NCBI GenBank assembly: GCA_037447655.1
Contig: JBBHKE010002674.1
Span: 124,001 to 188,000, forward strand
Length of the DNA stretch: 64,000 nucleotides
From: Zygnema cylindricum
Taxonomy: Eukaryota; Streptophyta; Zygnematophyceae; Zygnematales; Zygnemataceae
Reading direction: 5' to 3'
The notes under the pieces were generated by a model, which made no database searches, was not told the DNA's origin, and worked only from the letters and a program-made list of their open reading frames with translations. A program made the translations under genes and the position numbers. Shown here one piece after another: positions 47,473 to 58,108 of the stretch; the first letter of the stretch is position 1; each line of letters starts with the position of its first letter.

Positions 47473-48373
47473 TGTTGAAATTTATAGATTTCTAGAGTAT
47501 TTTCTAGGTTTAAATATGTTTTTATAAAAGGAAAAGAAAAAAGACGGACAGCCTGCCTCCACCTCCGCTCTCTAGCTCCCATACTTGTTGTAGTCACTAA
47601 AGGTAAGAGAGAGAGAGGTTGATCCATGGCTGCCTGTACGAACCAATCACAAAACTGTATAGTACTAGAAAGTACTACTGCCGATGTACTTTCTGTACGG
47701 CCTCTGTACGACAAGGCCATTAAGTGGACGCGTGTCCACTTTCCACTCGTCCGTACGTTCCTCGGAATTCCCGCGACCGAATGATGTCTTCCCACGTGGC
47801 GCCAAGTCATGCCACGTAACTAAATGCCAAAATGACCACTCCGGGATTTCGGCGATGATGTGCGCCGTTGGATTATATGCGAAACGTAATCTTGGCCGGA
47901 ATAAATACTTGCGCGATATTTGTTCCGTTGTAGAAATAAAATGCGTGGTATCCGTTTTGAATTAGCGTCGTACGACGTACTTTATAAAACTGTATATATG
48001 TACGCCGTAAACAGTTTTGGTTAAATGAACTTTATCCTTTCGAACTAAATATATATCTATCACATACCATAGCACTTAGCACTGGTCCTAGTCTATTAGG
48101 ATAAAGCTGACCGCTACCGGTCGATTTGACGAACCGCAGGTACCGGGATCAAATCTCTGGTCCGTCAAGTATATTTTTAGTAACCTACTAAAAATAGTTG
48201 TCTGTTGAACTAAGGCAGCCATGGATCAACCTCTCTCTCTTTCCTTCAGTGACTACAGCAAGTATGGGGGCTAGAGAGCGGAGGTGGAGGCAGGCTGTCC
48301 GTCCTTTTCTTTTTCCTTTTATAAAAACATATTTAAACCTAGAAAATACTCTAGAAATCTATAAATTTCAACA
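47473..48373. repeat. Rearranged 3' LTR: direct start fused to inverted piece
   Basis: 47473-47635 repeats the LTR start in direct sense (to CCATGGCTGCCT). From 47636 the sequence is the reverse complement of about the first 740 bp of the LTR, ending AAATTTCAACA at 48373. The outer 163 bp on each side are thus an inverted repeat. Confidence 0.87.
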
Positions 48374-48668
48374 CGGCATTTCCGAAGAGCACCAGAACAA
48401 GTTCGAATGAGATAGGCGTCACCTCCCTGGCCATGCCGTACGATGGTCATACATAAAGTACTACGGAACTAGTACCTTTCTGTACCGTACAACAATAATA
48501 TTGGTGTCGTACTCCAGTAGTAGAGAGTTTAGAGAGGGGTTTAGGACTTAAAAGAATCTATAGGTAGCCGCCTCTATTCCACAGAGGTCTTGTATAAAAA
48601 TGTCATCTTTGACCACTAATAACTTACTGCTCAGTGGAACAAATTGCCTAATTCTTTTTGTAGCATAA

Positions 48669-49549
48669 TGTTGAAAAGAGGTAATTTATAGTTATCTTCT
48701 CTATTTTAGTTTTACTTTAAAGAAAAAGAGTGAGGATCAAAGGCACGCCATGGTTGCCGCCATGTTTAGAAAGTGGCAGATTTTGAAGTAGAGGATATTT
48801 TACTAATATGTTGCCTAAATCCAGATTTGAACCTGGGTCTGTGAACCAGTACCTAAGTCTTATCCACTAGGGAGTTATCGAAACTATACACGTGACGGGT
48901 TTCAAAGATATATAAACATTAACGCAACAACTAATTAACAACAGACTAACCAAAAGGAGCAATTCATGCATGTACGCGAATCTGAACCGTGTAAAATATG
49001 TTTTGATCAAACGGTCGGCATTGTAGCCGCCACGCGAAGTGAGCATTTGGCGTCATTTGGAGAAAGCCTCACGCGGTGCCACGTGGCGCCACATTATTTG
49101 ATATCGGAGAAGATGGGAGGAGGAACAATGGCTCCCGATTTGACTGGTGTCACCTTGTAGACCATGTCGTACAATAGCCGAAAATAAGTACATCTCCTAT
49201 TGCACCTTCTTGTACTATATAGTGTTCCTATTAGACTAGGGTTTAGTAGTAGGTAGTCGTGAGTAGGCAGACCAAGACTTAGTGATATTTAGGTGCCTCT
49301 CTCTAAGAGAGCTTGTAACTATAAAGGTCATCTTTGACCATCCATAACTTACTGCTCAGGGGAGCAAATTCAGTGATTCTTTTTGCGTTTGACTCAAGGG
49401 AGTCTTGTCCTCACAAAGCTGAGGGTGGTTAGAATATTTGTGTGCCTGGGCAGCACGTATTCAGTGGGAAAGTGGAAGGGGAAAATATTAACCTAGAGGC
49501 TTTACATAGGCTACTCATTCTGTGGGTCAATGGAGACAACAAAATTTCA
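48669..49549 (+). repeat. 5' LTR of the 48.7-kb copia
   Basis: Starts TGTTGAAAAGAGG and ends ACAAAATTTCA. The gag ATG at 49528 lies inside the LTR. The antisense tRNA-like part at 48827-48880 has the clearest B-box of the set (AGGTTCAAATCTGG on the minus strand) and TAGTGGATAAG as its D-arm-like part. Confidence 0.9.
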
Positions 49550-51935
49550 GGTTATGGGCCCACCCTCTAAGGTGCCCATATTTGATGGATCAAACTTTTT
49601 GTATTGGGAAATGAAGATAGAGGGAGAACTATTTGAGTAGCATCTAAGGGGCATAGTGTCTGGAAAAATTCGATGCCCACCTCCACCTGGGTTTGGAGGG
49701 ACACGTTTTTCTGGCACCTCCGCCTCTTCATTTAGTAGAACAGCTGTCACCATCACCAAGGATGGAGATGAGGAAGGAGAGGAGATTTTCATGGAAGGAG
49801 AAAAAGGAGGAGTTGCAACTCAAGTGACACCATTGTCGAAGGCGATGCCGGCAGCAGCACCACCAGCAACGGCGAGAAGGGTCCAGACCGAAAGATCAGA
49901 GTATAAAAAGTGGAACTACAAAGACAAGGTTGCTAAGCTCTTAATTCTTAAAACTGTAGCAAAGGGCATTGCCATTCCCCTTATGCATTTCAAATCTTCA
50001 TCTCAAATTTGGATATCACTAGTTAACAAATATAAGAGGGGATCATTGTACCAACAACAGTTGGCGGAAAATAAGTTTGCAGCTTATACTTATAAAGGAG
50101 GAAGTATGAATAATTATTGCAATGATTTATGAGCATTATTTTGAGAGATAGAGAGTGCAGGTAACTCATGGTTTGAGAGACAAAGAGTGAACACATTAAT
50201 GATGAAACTACCTGAAGAGTATGAGAATATCATTAACCGATTGCAGGACATAGGAGATAACAATTGGAATTGGGATGACACAGTGGGAATGATTTTAGTG
50301 AATGAAAGCACCATAGAGCTTAGGAGAGGGAGTCGAAGTGTTCAAGCATTGGATGCAAGAGCTGATTGGCGGAAGCGTGATGAGGAGAGAGGGAAAGATC
50401 CCTATCAAAACTTTGGTGGAAGAGGACAAGGAGGTGGCAGATTTGATAGATAGAGGAGAGGAACTTCTCGAGGAGGATTGTGTCACTTCTGCAAGAAACC
50501 GGGACACTATATGGCAGATTGTGTCAAACTTGCAAATCTTCGACTGAAAGATGGTCAAGGAAACTCAAGGGATGGAGGAAAGAAAAAGGTTTTCTTGACA
50601 CAAGTTCATGATGAGAAAGTGGAAGAAAAAACTGAACCAGAAGAGGAGCTTGAGGAGCTTCTTCTTAATCCGAAAAACACTGAAAATCATGTCGACATTC
50701 CACGGAGACAAAAGTGTGCTTTCGGAGGTAAGAGGGATCCACCTGAGGATGGGTGGATCATAGACTCACGGGCTTCAATGCATATGTGCAAAGATAAGTG
50801 GTGGTTCACTAAACTAAGAAAAATCCCAACAGTTGAGATAGAGTACGGAGATGGAAGAGTAGAACTTACAAGTCTTGTTGGAACTGTTGACTTGAAGGTT
50901 CTAGTTGATGGAAAGGCCTCAATTGTAACACTCTCAGACGTTCAATACATTCCATAGCTTAGCAAGAACCTAGTCTCAACAGCTGTCCTAGATGAAAAGG
51001 AGTTTGAAACAAGAACTAGGAAAGGAATCTTCACACCAAGCTTTGATAATGAGGTTTATTTCATAGCTGAGAAGGGCAGTCAAGGAATGTTCAAAATTGT
51101 TCTTTGCAATGAAAAGAGTGTTCTCTACTCCTGTGCAAGGGAGATGATGCTTTGGCATAAAAGGTTAGGGCATGTGCATCTAGATAGATTAAAGAAAATG
51201 AAAAAAAAGAATAGTGGAGGGTATTACTTTTGAGGATGATGAGACCTTTGATGATTGTAGTGGATGTGCCTAAGGGAAGATTCATAGACTTCCATTTCCA
51301 AAGGCAACCACATTTAGGAGAGAGAAAGTATTAGATCTAGTTCACAATGATGTTTGGGGACCTAGTAGGTAAGCTTCACATGGGGGGATGAGATGGATGT
51401 TAACCATCACAGATGATTCGTCTAAATACACGAAGGTATACTATCTCAGACATAAGTCAGAGGTATTAAGATGTTTCAAAGAGTATAAAGTATGGAGTGT
51501 AAAGCTACATGAAACATCAATAAAAGAGATAAAAAGTGATAATGGGAAAGAATACACCTCAAGGGAATTTGAAGAATATCTTAAAGAAGAAGGAATTCAT
51601 CATGAGAAAACTGTTCCCTATAATCCGAAACAAAATGGAGTAGCAGAAAGAGTGAATAAAACTTTAGAAAATATATCCAGAAGTATGTTAAATGACAAGA
51701 GGACAGGGCTGCAGTTTTGGGCTGAGTGTATGAACTATGCTAATTTCATCAAAAATAGAGTCCTAACTTCAGCAAATAAGGTGGAAACTCCGTATGAGAG
51801 GTGGATAGGAAGAAAGCCTGATTTGTCTAGTTTGAGAGTGTTCGGAAGTCAAGTTTATAGTTTGGATTCTGATAAGAGTAAATGGAAGTTAGAGGGAAGA
51901 GGGAAACCAGGATATCTTGTAGGATATGATGAGAG
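49528..51935 (+). pseudogene. Copia gag, protease and integrase (5' part)
   Basis: Gag starts in the LTR (METTKFQVMGPPSKVPIFDG). A TAG follows at about 49638, and further stops interrupt at 50130 and 50452. The zinc knuckle CHFCKKPGHYMADC is near 50480. The protease site reads IIDSRASMHMC, so the Gly after the catalytic Asp is Arg. Integrase keeps SDNGKEY and PKQNGVAERVN. The frame is broken near 51205 and has stops near 50957, 51270 and 51370. It ends at VGYDES where the nested element begins and continues at 56069. Confidence 0.88.
49550..49564 (+). other. Primer-binding site for the anticodon arm of initiator tRNA-Met
   Basis: GGTTATGGGCCCACC is the exact complement of GGTGGGCCCATAACC, the anticodon stem-loop of plant initiator tRNA-Met as I know it. 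Variants of the site follow the LTRs at 3164, 34707, 43131, 59156, 60797 and, on the minus strand, 32808-32794. Drosophila copia and yeast Ty5 are known to be primed by such an internal tRNA site. The site also encodes VMGPP of Gag. Confidence 0.88.
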
Positions 51936-53098
51936 TGTTGATATTGGGGTATTTTCTAGGTCTTTACTAGATAGAAAAAGAGTAGAGGAAGTCTACCTCT
52001 GACCCCCTTTTCCAAGCCCCCACACTTGTTGTAGTCACTGAAGGCTGGGTAGGGTGATAGAGCCATGGCTGTCTAAAGCTTTGTTGCGGACAGGTAGTAG
52101 AAAATAGATGGGTTTACTAAAAGTATTGACGGACCCAGGAATTGATCCTGGAACCTGGCGTCCGTCAATGTAGCCGTTAGCTTTGTCCGTTTAGTCTAAG
52201 ACTAGTGCTAGGATATATAGGGTTTGATAATTATATAAATATGTACGCGTAGACGAATTCATTTAACGGCGCATATAGATCTTTAGTACATAGAAACAGT
52301 TTAGAATATTACGGTTTACGCGAAACTAATACCGCGCATTTGTTTCGACGGCGAAACAAATACCGCGCACATATTTTCGACGGGTAAGAATGAATACCGG
52401 ATTTAATCGACGGCCGTGGTGGTAGCCGAGATTCCAGAATGGCCGCCTTGGCGTTTTCTGATGCCGCCACTCCGGATGACACGTGGAAATGCGCAGGAGG
52501 ATTGCGGAATCTCCGGAGCGCAAGATAACAAGTTTGGATGTGACATTTGTCACTCGTATGGTCCTGCCGTACAGTTGTCGTACAGAAAGTACTCCGGCGC
52601 CTGTACTTTTATGTACGGTACAGTCTTGTGATTGGCGCCGTACATCAGTAGAAGGGGTTTAGAGAGGGACTAGAACTTAGAATATTTCTGGTAGGTAGCT
52701 GACTCTCCCAGAGAGCACCTTGTATAAATGGCAAACTTTGGCCAGCCATAACTATCAATTCAGTTGACCAAATTCAGTGATTCTTGTTGCTGCGGACTCA
52801 AAGGAGTCAAGGCTACACAATGATGTAGTCGGTCAAAGTCTTTGCCTGCCTGGGTGGCTGCATTTTTTAGGGAAAGTCAAAGTGGGTGAATGTGTCTAAA
52901 TCTCATATTCTAACTTTGCATTTTGTGGTGGAACTGAGCACACAGAAACCGTTATTTCACAAGGGTGAAGCTATATTGGGGTTCTGATTGTCAAGGGGTC
53001 AGTCATTTGGGTTTATATCAAGTTGGAGTCGGCACTATCTAGATTAGCTTCCTTTGGACCTGCGAATTCTGTGTGGCAATGGAGCCCATAGAACTTCA
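51936..53098 (+). repeat. 5' LTR of the chimeric element
   Basis: TGTTGATATTGGGG to GAACTTCA. It contains a perfect 10-bp stem ATTGACGGAC/GTCCGTCAAT (52125-52169) enclosing CCAGG-7 nt-CCTGG, the T-arm geometry. A TATA-like TATAAATGG lies near 52723. The gag start ATGGAGCCC is retained near its end, although no gag follows. Confidence 0.88.
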
Positions 53099-54170
53099 TG
53101 GACGTGCAGTGGCTAAGTAAAATCAAAGCTGCATACAATGAAGACAAGACATTAAATGAACTGATAAAACGGAAGGTCTTAGTTTGGACCGCTAATGGTA
53201 TGTGGCGATACAGACCACGTGTTGACAAGGGAACGTTATGACTCTTTCTTCGTCGTCATAGATTACTTGACAAAAATGGCCGATTTCCTACCCACGACAA
53301 CCACAGCCACAGTGCGACATGTGGCAAACTTATTCTTTCGGGAGATATTCCGCCATCACGGACTCTTAAAGAGTATCGTCAGCGACCAGGATCGGAAATT
53401 TGTCAGTCACTTTTGGAGAAGTCTGTTCGAGCTGTGTGGAACGCAGCTGGCTATGTCCACAACTTACCACCCTGAAACGGATAATCAGACTGTAAGAGTG
53501 AATCGGACTTTGGAGGAGGCGTTGCGGGCTTATGTTTTGGTACACCAAACGGATTGGGTGAACCATCTAACAGTGATTAAGTTGGCTTACTACACTGCGG
53601 TGCACTCGTCCACGAATGCTACGCCATACTCCCTCAATGGAAGACAACCCACCCACAAAACCTATTGGTCGCGGAATGCCCTACGCCGACAGCTCTAGAT
53701 TTTGCCAAAACATTGCAAGGGAACCTAGAAAAGGCAGCGAAGGCGCTCCAGCTGGCAAAGGATCGTTAAAAGTCGCAGTGCGACGCTAATCGAAAAGAAA
53801 CCGTTTTCAGCATGGGTGATAAAATTCGCCTTAATAGAGCAAACCTCTCCTTACCGGGTGCCCTCTCTAAGAAATTGGCACTGAAATTCACGCGCCCATT
53901 CACAAATCTGTCGCGTGTGGGTGAGGTGGCTTATAAGTTGGATATTCTGAAAGAGTGGCATATCCACAATGTCTTCCATGTTTCCCTACTTAAACCACTT
54001 CGCGACCCATATTCGATGTTTCCTAATTGACAGCGAAATACTCCATTACTACCCGTTCAGGGTACCTCGGACAAGTATGAGGTGGAAGAGATCCTTGAGT
54101 CGCGCTGCTCTCGGAATTCCAACTATAGCCAATATCTGGTGCGTTGGAAAGGCTACGGAGCTGATGCTTT
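53099..54170 (+). pseudogene. Chromovirus integrase tail with chromodomain
   Basis: The integrase core reads DSFFVVIDYLTKMADF, IVSDQDRKF and TTYHPETDNQTVRVNRTLEE. Spacing from the second Asp fits D-35-E, but the catalytic Glu is replaced by Val (QTV for QTE). The N-terminal zinc finger is missing. Stops at about 53698, 53767 and 54028 break the frame. The end encodes a chromodomain start, YEVEEILESR ... YLVRWKGYGADA, lacking the usual C-terminal TWEP helix. Chromodomains of chromoviruses direct integration to modified histones. The 3' boundary is a fusion to copia sequence at about 54171. Confidence 0.87.
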
Positions 54171-54873
54171 TGGAGGTATAAGGGAAGTAAAGAGAGAGGA
54201 GGTACTTGAGGATGTCGAGGAGTGTAGAGTGAATGACGTAGAAATGAGAAAGTCATATCTAGGATCCATAAGTGAAAATGGGAAAGATAAAATTAATGAG
54301 GATGATTTTATAGATATTTTAAAAACTGAAAACTGGTCGGAAAGGGAGACTTCAACGGATTCCGAGGAAAGGGGAGAAGTGAAACTAGAAGGGGTTTTAA
54401 AGGATAGGGGAGAAGAGAAATATGTAATGAAAGGTTTAGGGGAAGATATATATTTATTGGGAATAAATTTAGAAAGAGAGGGTGGAAAGATCTCCATGGG
54501 AGAGAGTGAGGAAAGTTCAATTTTTTGGGGTAATGGGTTTGACATCAGTAAAGGAAGTGATGATGAACGTGTGCCTGTAAAAGGGTTAGCACCTGGGTGT
54601 ATGTTGCAGATTGGAGATGGGGCTGGCTGTTTGGATCGCAAGAGGGAAATCGGTTTGTGTGTGGATGGAAAAGTGATGAGGTGGATAAAATCTTTGCTCA
54701 GATTTATGATAAGTGGGATGCTAAATGAAATGTGTGATGTAATTATTATTTCATTTCATCTAATGCATTGTTTTAAATACGAGAGTATTTTTCTTAAGTT
54801 ATATAAAAGGAAAAAGAAAAGAAAAAGGAAAAAGGGGAGGGAGTGTCTTGTTTATATTGTTTGTAAGAGTTGA
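54031..54873 (+). CDS. Chimeric open frame: chromodomain joined to copia post-Gag linker
   Basis: After the TGA at 54028 one frame stays open for about 280 codons. It holds the chromodomain (about 54079-54170), then FGGIREVKREEVLEDVEE, a Lys/Glu-rich linker and the deleted RT/RNase H remnant (GLGEDIYLLGINLE), ending in a basic tail (KRKKKRKRKKG). The first ATG in frame is at 54242, after the chromodomain, so translation of the chromodomain would need an upstream or non-AUG start, splicing or frameshifting. It is the longest uninterrupted version of this linker in the window; the copies at 1 kb, 4 kb and 31 kb are broken. Expression is unknown. Confidence 0.45.
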   Translation, partial: QRNTPLLPVQGTSDKYEVEEILESRCSRNSNYSQYLVRWKGYGADAFGGIREVKREEVLEDVEECRVNDVEMRKSYLGSISENGKDKINEDDFIDILKTENWSERETSTDSEERGEVKLEGVLKDRGEEKYVMKGLGEDIYLLGINLEREGGKISMGESEESSIFWGNGFDISKGSDDERVPVKGLAPGCMLQIGDGAGCLDRKREIGLCVDGKVMRWIKSLLRFMISGMLNEMCDVIIISFHLMHCFKYESIFLKLYKRKKKRKRKKGRECLVYIVCKS

Positions 54874-54901
54874 AAGGAAGTAGACTAGAAAATAAGGGGA
54901 G

Positions 54902-56063
54902 TGTTGATATTTGGGTATTTTCTAGGTCTTTACTAGATAGAAAAAGAGTAGAGGCAGTCTGCCTCTGACCCCCTTCTCCAAGCCCCCACACTTGTTGTAG
55001 TCACTGAAGGCTGGGTAGGGTGATAGAGCCATGGCTGTCTAAAGCTTTGAAGCAGACAAGTAGCAGAAAATAGATGGGTTTACTAAAAGTATTGACGAAC
55101 CCAGGAATTGATCATGGAACCTGCCATCCGTCAATGTAGCCGTTAGCTTTGTCCGTTTAGTCTAAGACTAGTGCTAGGATATATAGGGTTTGATAATTAT
55201 ATAAATATGTACGCGTATACGAATTCATTTAACGGTGCGTATAGATCTTTAGTACATAGAAACAGTTTAGAGTATTACGGTTTACGCGAAACTAATACCG
55301 CGCATTTGTTTTGACGGCGAAACAAATACCGCCAAATATTTTCGACGGGTAAGAATGAATACCGGATTTAATCGACGGCCGTGGTGGTAGCCGAGATTCC
55401 GGAATGGCCGCCTTGGCGTTTTCTGATGCCGCCACTCCGGATGACACGTGGAAATGCGCTGGAGGATTGCAGAATCTCCGGAGCGCAAGATAACAAGTTT
55501 GGATGTGACATTTGTCACTCGTATGGTCCTGTCGTACAGTTGCCGTACAGAAAGTACTCCAGCGCCTGTACTTTTATGTACGGTACAGTCTTGTGATTGG
55601 CGCCATACATCACTAGAAGGGGTTTAGAGAGGGACTAGAACTTAGAATATTTCTGGTAGGTAGCTGACTCTCCCAGAGAGCACCTTGTATAAATGGCAAA
55701 CTTTGGCCAGCCATAACTATCAATTCAGTTGACCAAATTCAGTGATTCTTGTTGTTGCGCACTCAAGGGAGTCAAGGCTACACATGGGTGTAGTCGGTCA
55801 GAGTCTTTGCCTGCCTGGGTGGCTGCATTTTTTAGGGAAAGTCAAAGTGGGTGAATGTGTCTAAATCTCATATTCTAACTTTGCATTATGTGGTGGAACT
55901 GAGCACAAAGAAACTGTTATTTCACAAGGGTGAAGCTATATTGGGGTTCTGATTGTCAAGGGGTCAGTCATTTGGGTTTATATCAAGTTGGAGTCGGCAC
56001 TATCTAGATTAGCTTCCTTTGGACCTACGAATTCTGTGTGGCAATGGAGCCCATAGAATTTCA
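54902..56063 (+). repeat. 3' LTR of the chimeric element
   Basis: TGTTGATATTTGGG to AGAATTTCA, aligning end to end with 51936-53098 with scattered differences (a few per hundred bases by eye). Confidence 0.88.
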
Positions 56064-56068
56064 CAGAG

Positions 56069-58076
56069 CACAAAAGGATACCGGGTGTATGCTTTGAAAA
56101 AGAGAGATATAATTTTGGTAAAACACATAGTGGTGATGAATGAAGTGAAGTCCATTGATCCATTCAAATATAATAAGGAAGTCAAAATCAGATTTGAAAC
56201 GGATTAGTTTTTTGACTTTGACTTTGAAAATAAAGAGAAGGAAGATGGAGAAAAAGGAAAATCTACAGATCTACCAAAGTAGGAGGAAAGGACAACATCC
56301 GAGGCAACGCCACAATACGAAGTGGAAACCGATAAGGATTTTGATGAGAAACCGGAATTGGAAGATAGGGGAGCTGAAAATCTTCTTAAACGAAACCTAA
56401 GGATGCCTTCCATACCACCTTCCGATTTTGAAGGGGGGAAAAGAAGTAGTAAATGACTTCAAGAAAGACAAGTAAATAACCAACTCACAAAGATGTCTCA
56501 CCCGAATGAACCTCAGACATACGTAGATGCCATAAACACCCTAGAAAGTAGCCGGTGGATCACAGCTATAAATGAAAAAATGGCCTCTATCATTGAAGCC
56601 AATACATGGGAGTTGGTAGATTGTCAATTGGACCGAAAAACCGATCGGATGTAAGTGGGTTTTTAAACTAAAATTAAACCCCGATAATACCATTGAGAGG
56701 TACAAAGCTAGGTTAGTTGCAAAAGGTTATACTCAAAAAAAAGGGATAGACTACGAAAAAACCTTCACACCTGTAGTCAGATTTCCTTCTGTTAGAATCC
56801 TATTAAGTATAGCCGCAGCAGAGGATATCAAAATACACCAGATGGATATTAAAACGACATTTTTGCACGGAGAGTTGGAAGAAGAAATTAACATGAGGCA
56901 ACCGGAAGGATTCGTGGAAAGTGGGGAAGAAAACAAAGTTTGTAAACAGATTAAATCAGTATATGAGCTTAAGCAAGCCCCGCGACAATGGAATATAAAG
57001 CTATACGAATTTCTAACCGGTTTGGGGTATATCACAATTAGTTCAAATCACTCTATATATTTATTTGATGATGACAATGGAGTGATATTTTTTGCTATTT
57101 AGGTGGATGATTTGTTGGTCTTAAGCAAGTCCTCAGATAAAATTAACAAACTAAAACGGGATCTTGAAAGCAGTTTTGATATGGAAGATCTCGGCGAAGC
57201 AAAGTATATTTTGGGAATTTAGATGGAGAGAGATAGAGGGAATATAATTATAAGACTCACTCAAAAAGAAGTAATCGGTAATATGCTAGAAAAATTTCAG
57301 ATGGAAAAGGCAAATGGATATTCTACTCCTATCAATTTGAAAAGAGTGTCTGAGGGGAGTGAAGAGAGAGGAATATTGATCATTAATGATGAGATGGATG
57401 AGATAGAAAGAAAATTTATGGAAAATATCTCTTATCGGCAGATTGAAGGCTGTTTAATTTATTTTATGAACTCTACCCGTCCGGATATAGCTGCACCTGC
57501 AGGTGTCCTTAGTACAAGTCTAAATGAACGAAGAAAGAGAGAATGGGAGGCTGCCAAAAGGGTGATGAGGTATCTGGTGGGGACAAGGAAATTATGGTTG
57601 CATTTGGGAGGGGAGCACACTGACATCACCACCTGGAGTGATGCCAGTTATGGAGATGTGCCTTTAAGGCGGTGTACGACTGGATATGTGTTGCAAATTC
57701 GATCCGGTGCATGTTGTTGGAGTAGCAAGCAACAAGAAGTAGTTGCTCATTCCACTATGGAGGTTGAATACATGGCTTACTGTGCTGCCACCAAAGAATT
57801 AATGTGGGTTAAATCTCTTCTCAAAGAACTTGGGTTCTTGAAGTCTGGAACTCAAAATGTTTCTTGTGATAATCAAGCTGCTATCTCTATTGCAGCTAAT
57901 CCGAAACATCAATTCAAAGCTAAGCATATGGATATTAGACTAAGCTTTGTCAGAGAGAAGGTTGAAAATAAAATTATTAAATTGGTTCATAAAATTGAAA
58001 GAGAAATGATTGCAGACATGATGACAAAACCTGTGCCTTCCCCTAAGTTGATTTATTCTAGAGAAAACTGTGGATA
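56069..58076 (+). pseudogene. Copia integrase end, RT and RNase H (3' part)
   Basis: This continues the gag-pol interrupted at 51935: KGYRVYALKKRDIILVKH, the Ser/Glu-rich linker, RT from KMSHPNEPQTY, a frameshift at about 56635 (DRKTDRM), [26 protein letters not shown], and the active site with a stop inside it (AI*VDDLLVLS near 57100). Another stop replaces Gln at 57220. From 57223 the end of RT and all of RNase H are open (TWSDASYGD, EYMAYC, CDNQAAISIA) to 58076. Confidence 0.9.
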
Positions 58077-58108
58077 AAAATTAAAAAGTGACTAGGAATT
58101 AAAGGGAG

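Larger units (their letters stand above)
42093..48373 (+). mobile_element. Nearly complete copia element with a rearranged 3' LTR
   Basis: The 5' LTR 42093-43130 is followed by primer site CGTTATGGGCCCACC (43131-43145), gag-pol to 47459 and a purine tract AAATAAGGGGAG (47461-47472). The 3' side holds only the first 163 bp of the LTR in direct orientation, joined to an inverted piece of the same LTR (47636-48373). No matching target duplication was found. This is the best-preserved gag-pol in the window. Confidence 0.88.
51936..56063 (+). mobile_element. Chimeric LTR element: chromovirus tail fused to a Gag-only copia derivative
   Basis: The two LTRs are 1163 and 1162 bp. The flanks GAGAG (51931-51935) and CAGAG (56064-56068) match at four of five bases, and the host integrase frame rejoins cleanly (VGYDES then TKGYRVY). 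The 1.8-kb interior has gypsy integrase and chromodomain (53099-54170) joined to copia linker and RT/RNase H remnants (54171-54890), then purine tract AATAAGGGGAG. No copia primer site follows the 5' LTR, where GGTTATGGG should be. Both LTRs and flanks show it moved, or was copied, as one unit. Confidence 0.88.

Noticed and set aside
48827-48880. True tRNA gene on the minus strand
   Set aside because: The T-arm and D-arm parts are tRNA-like, but no acceptor stem or clean anticodon arm can be formed.
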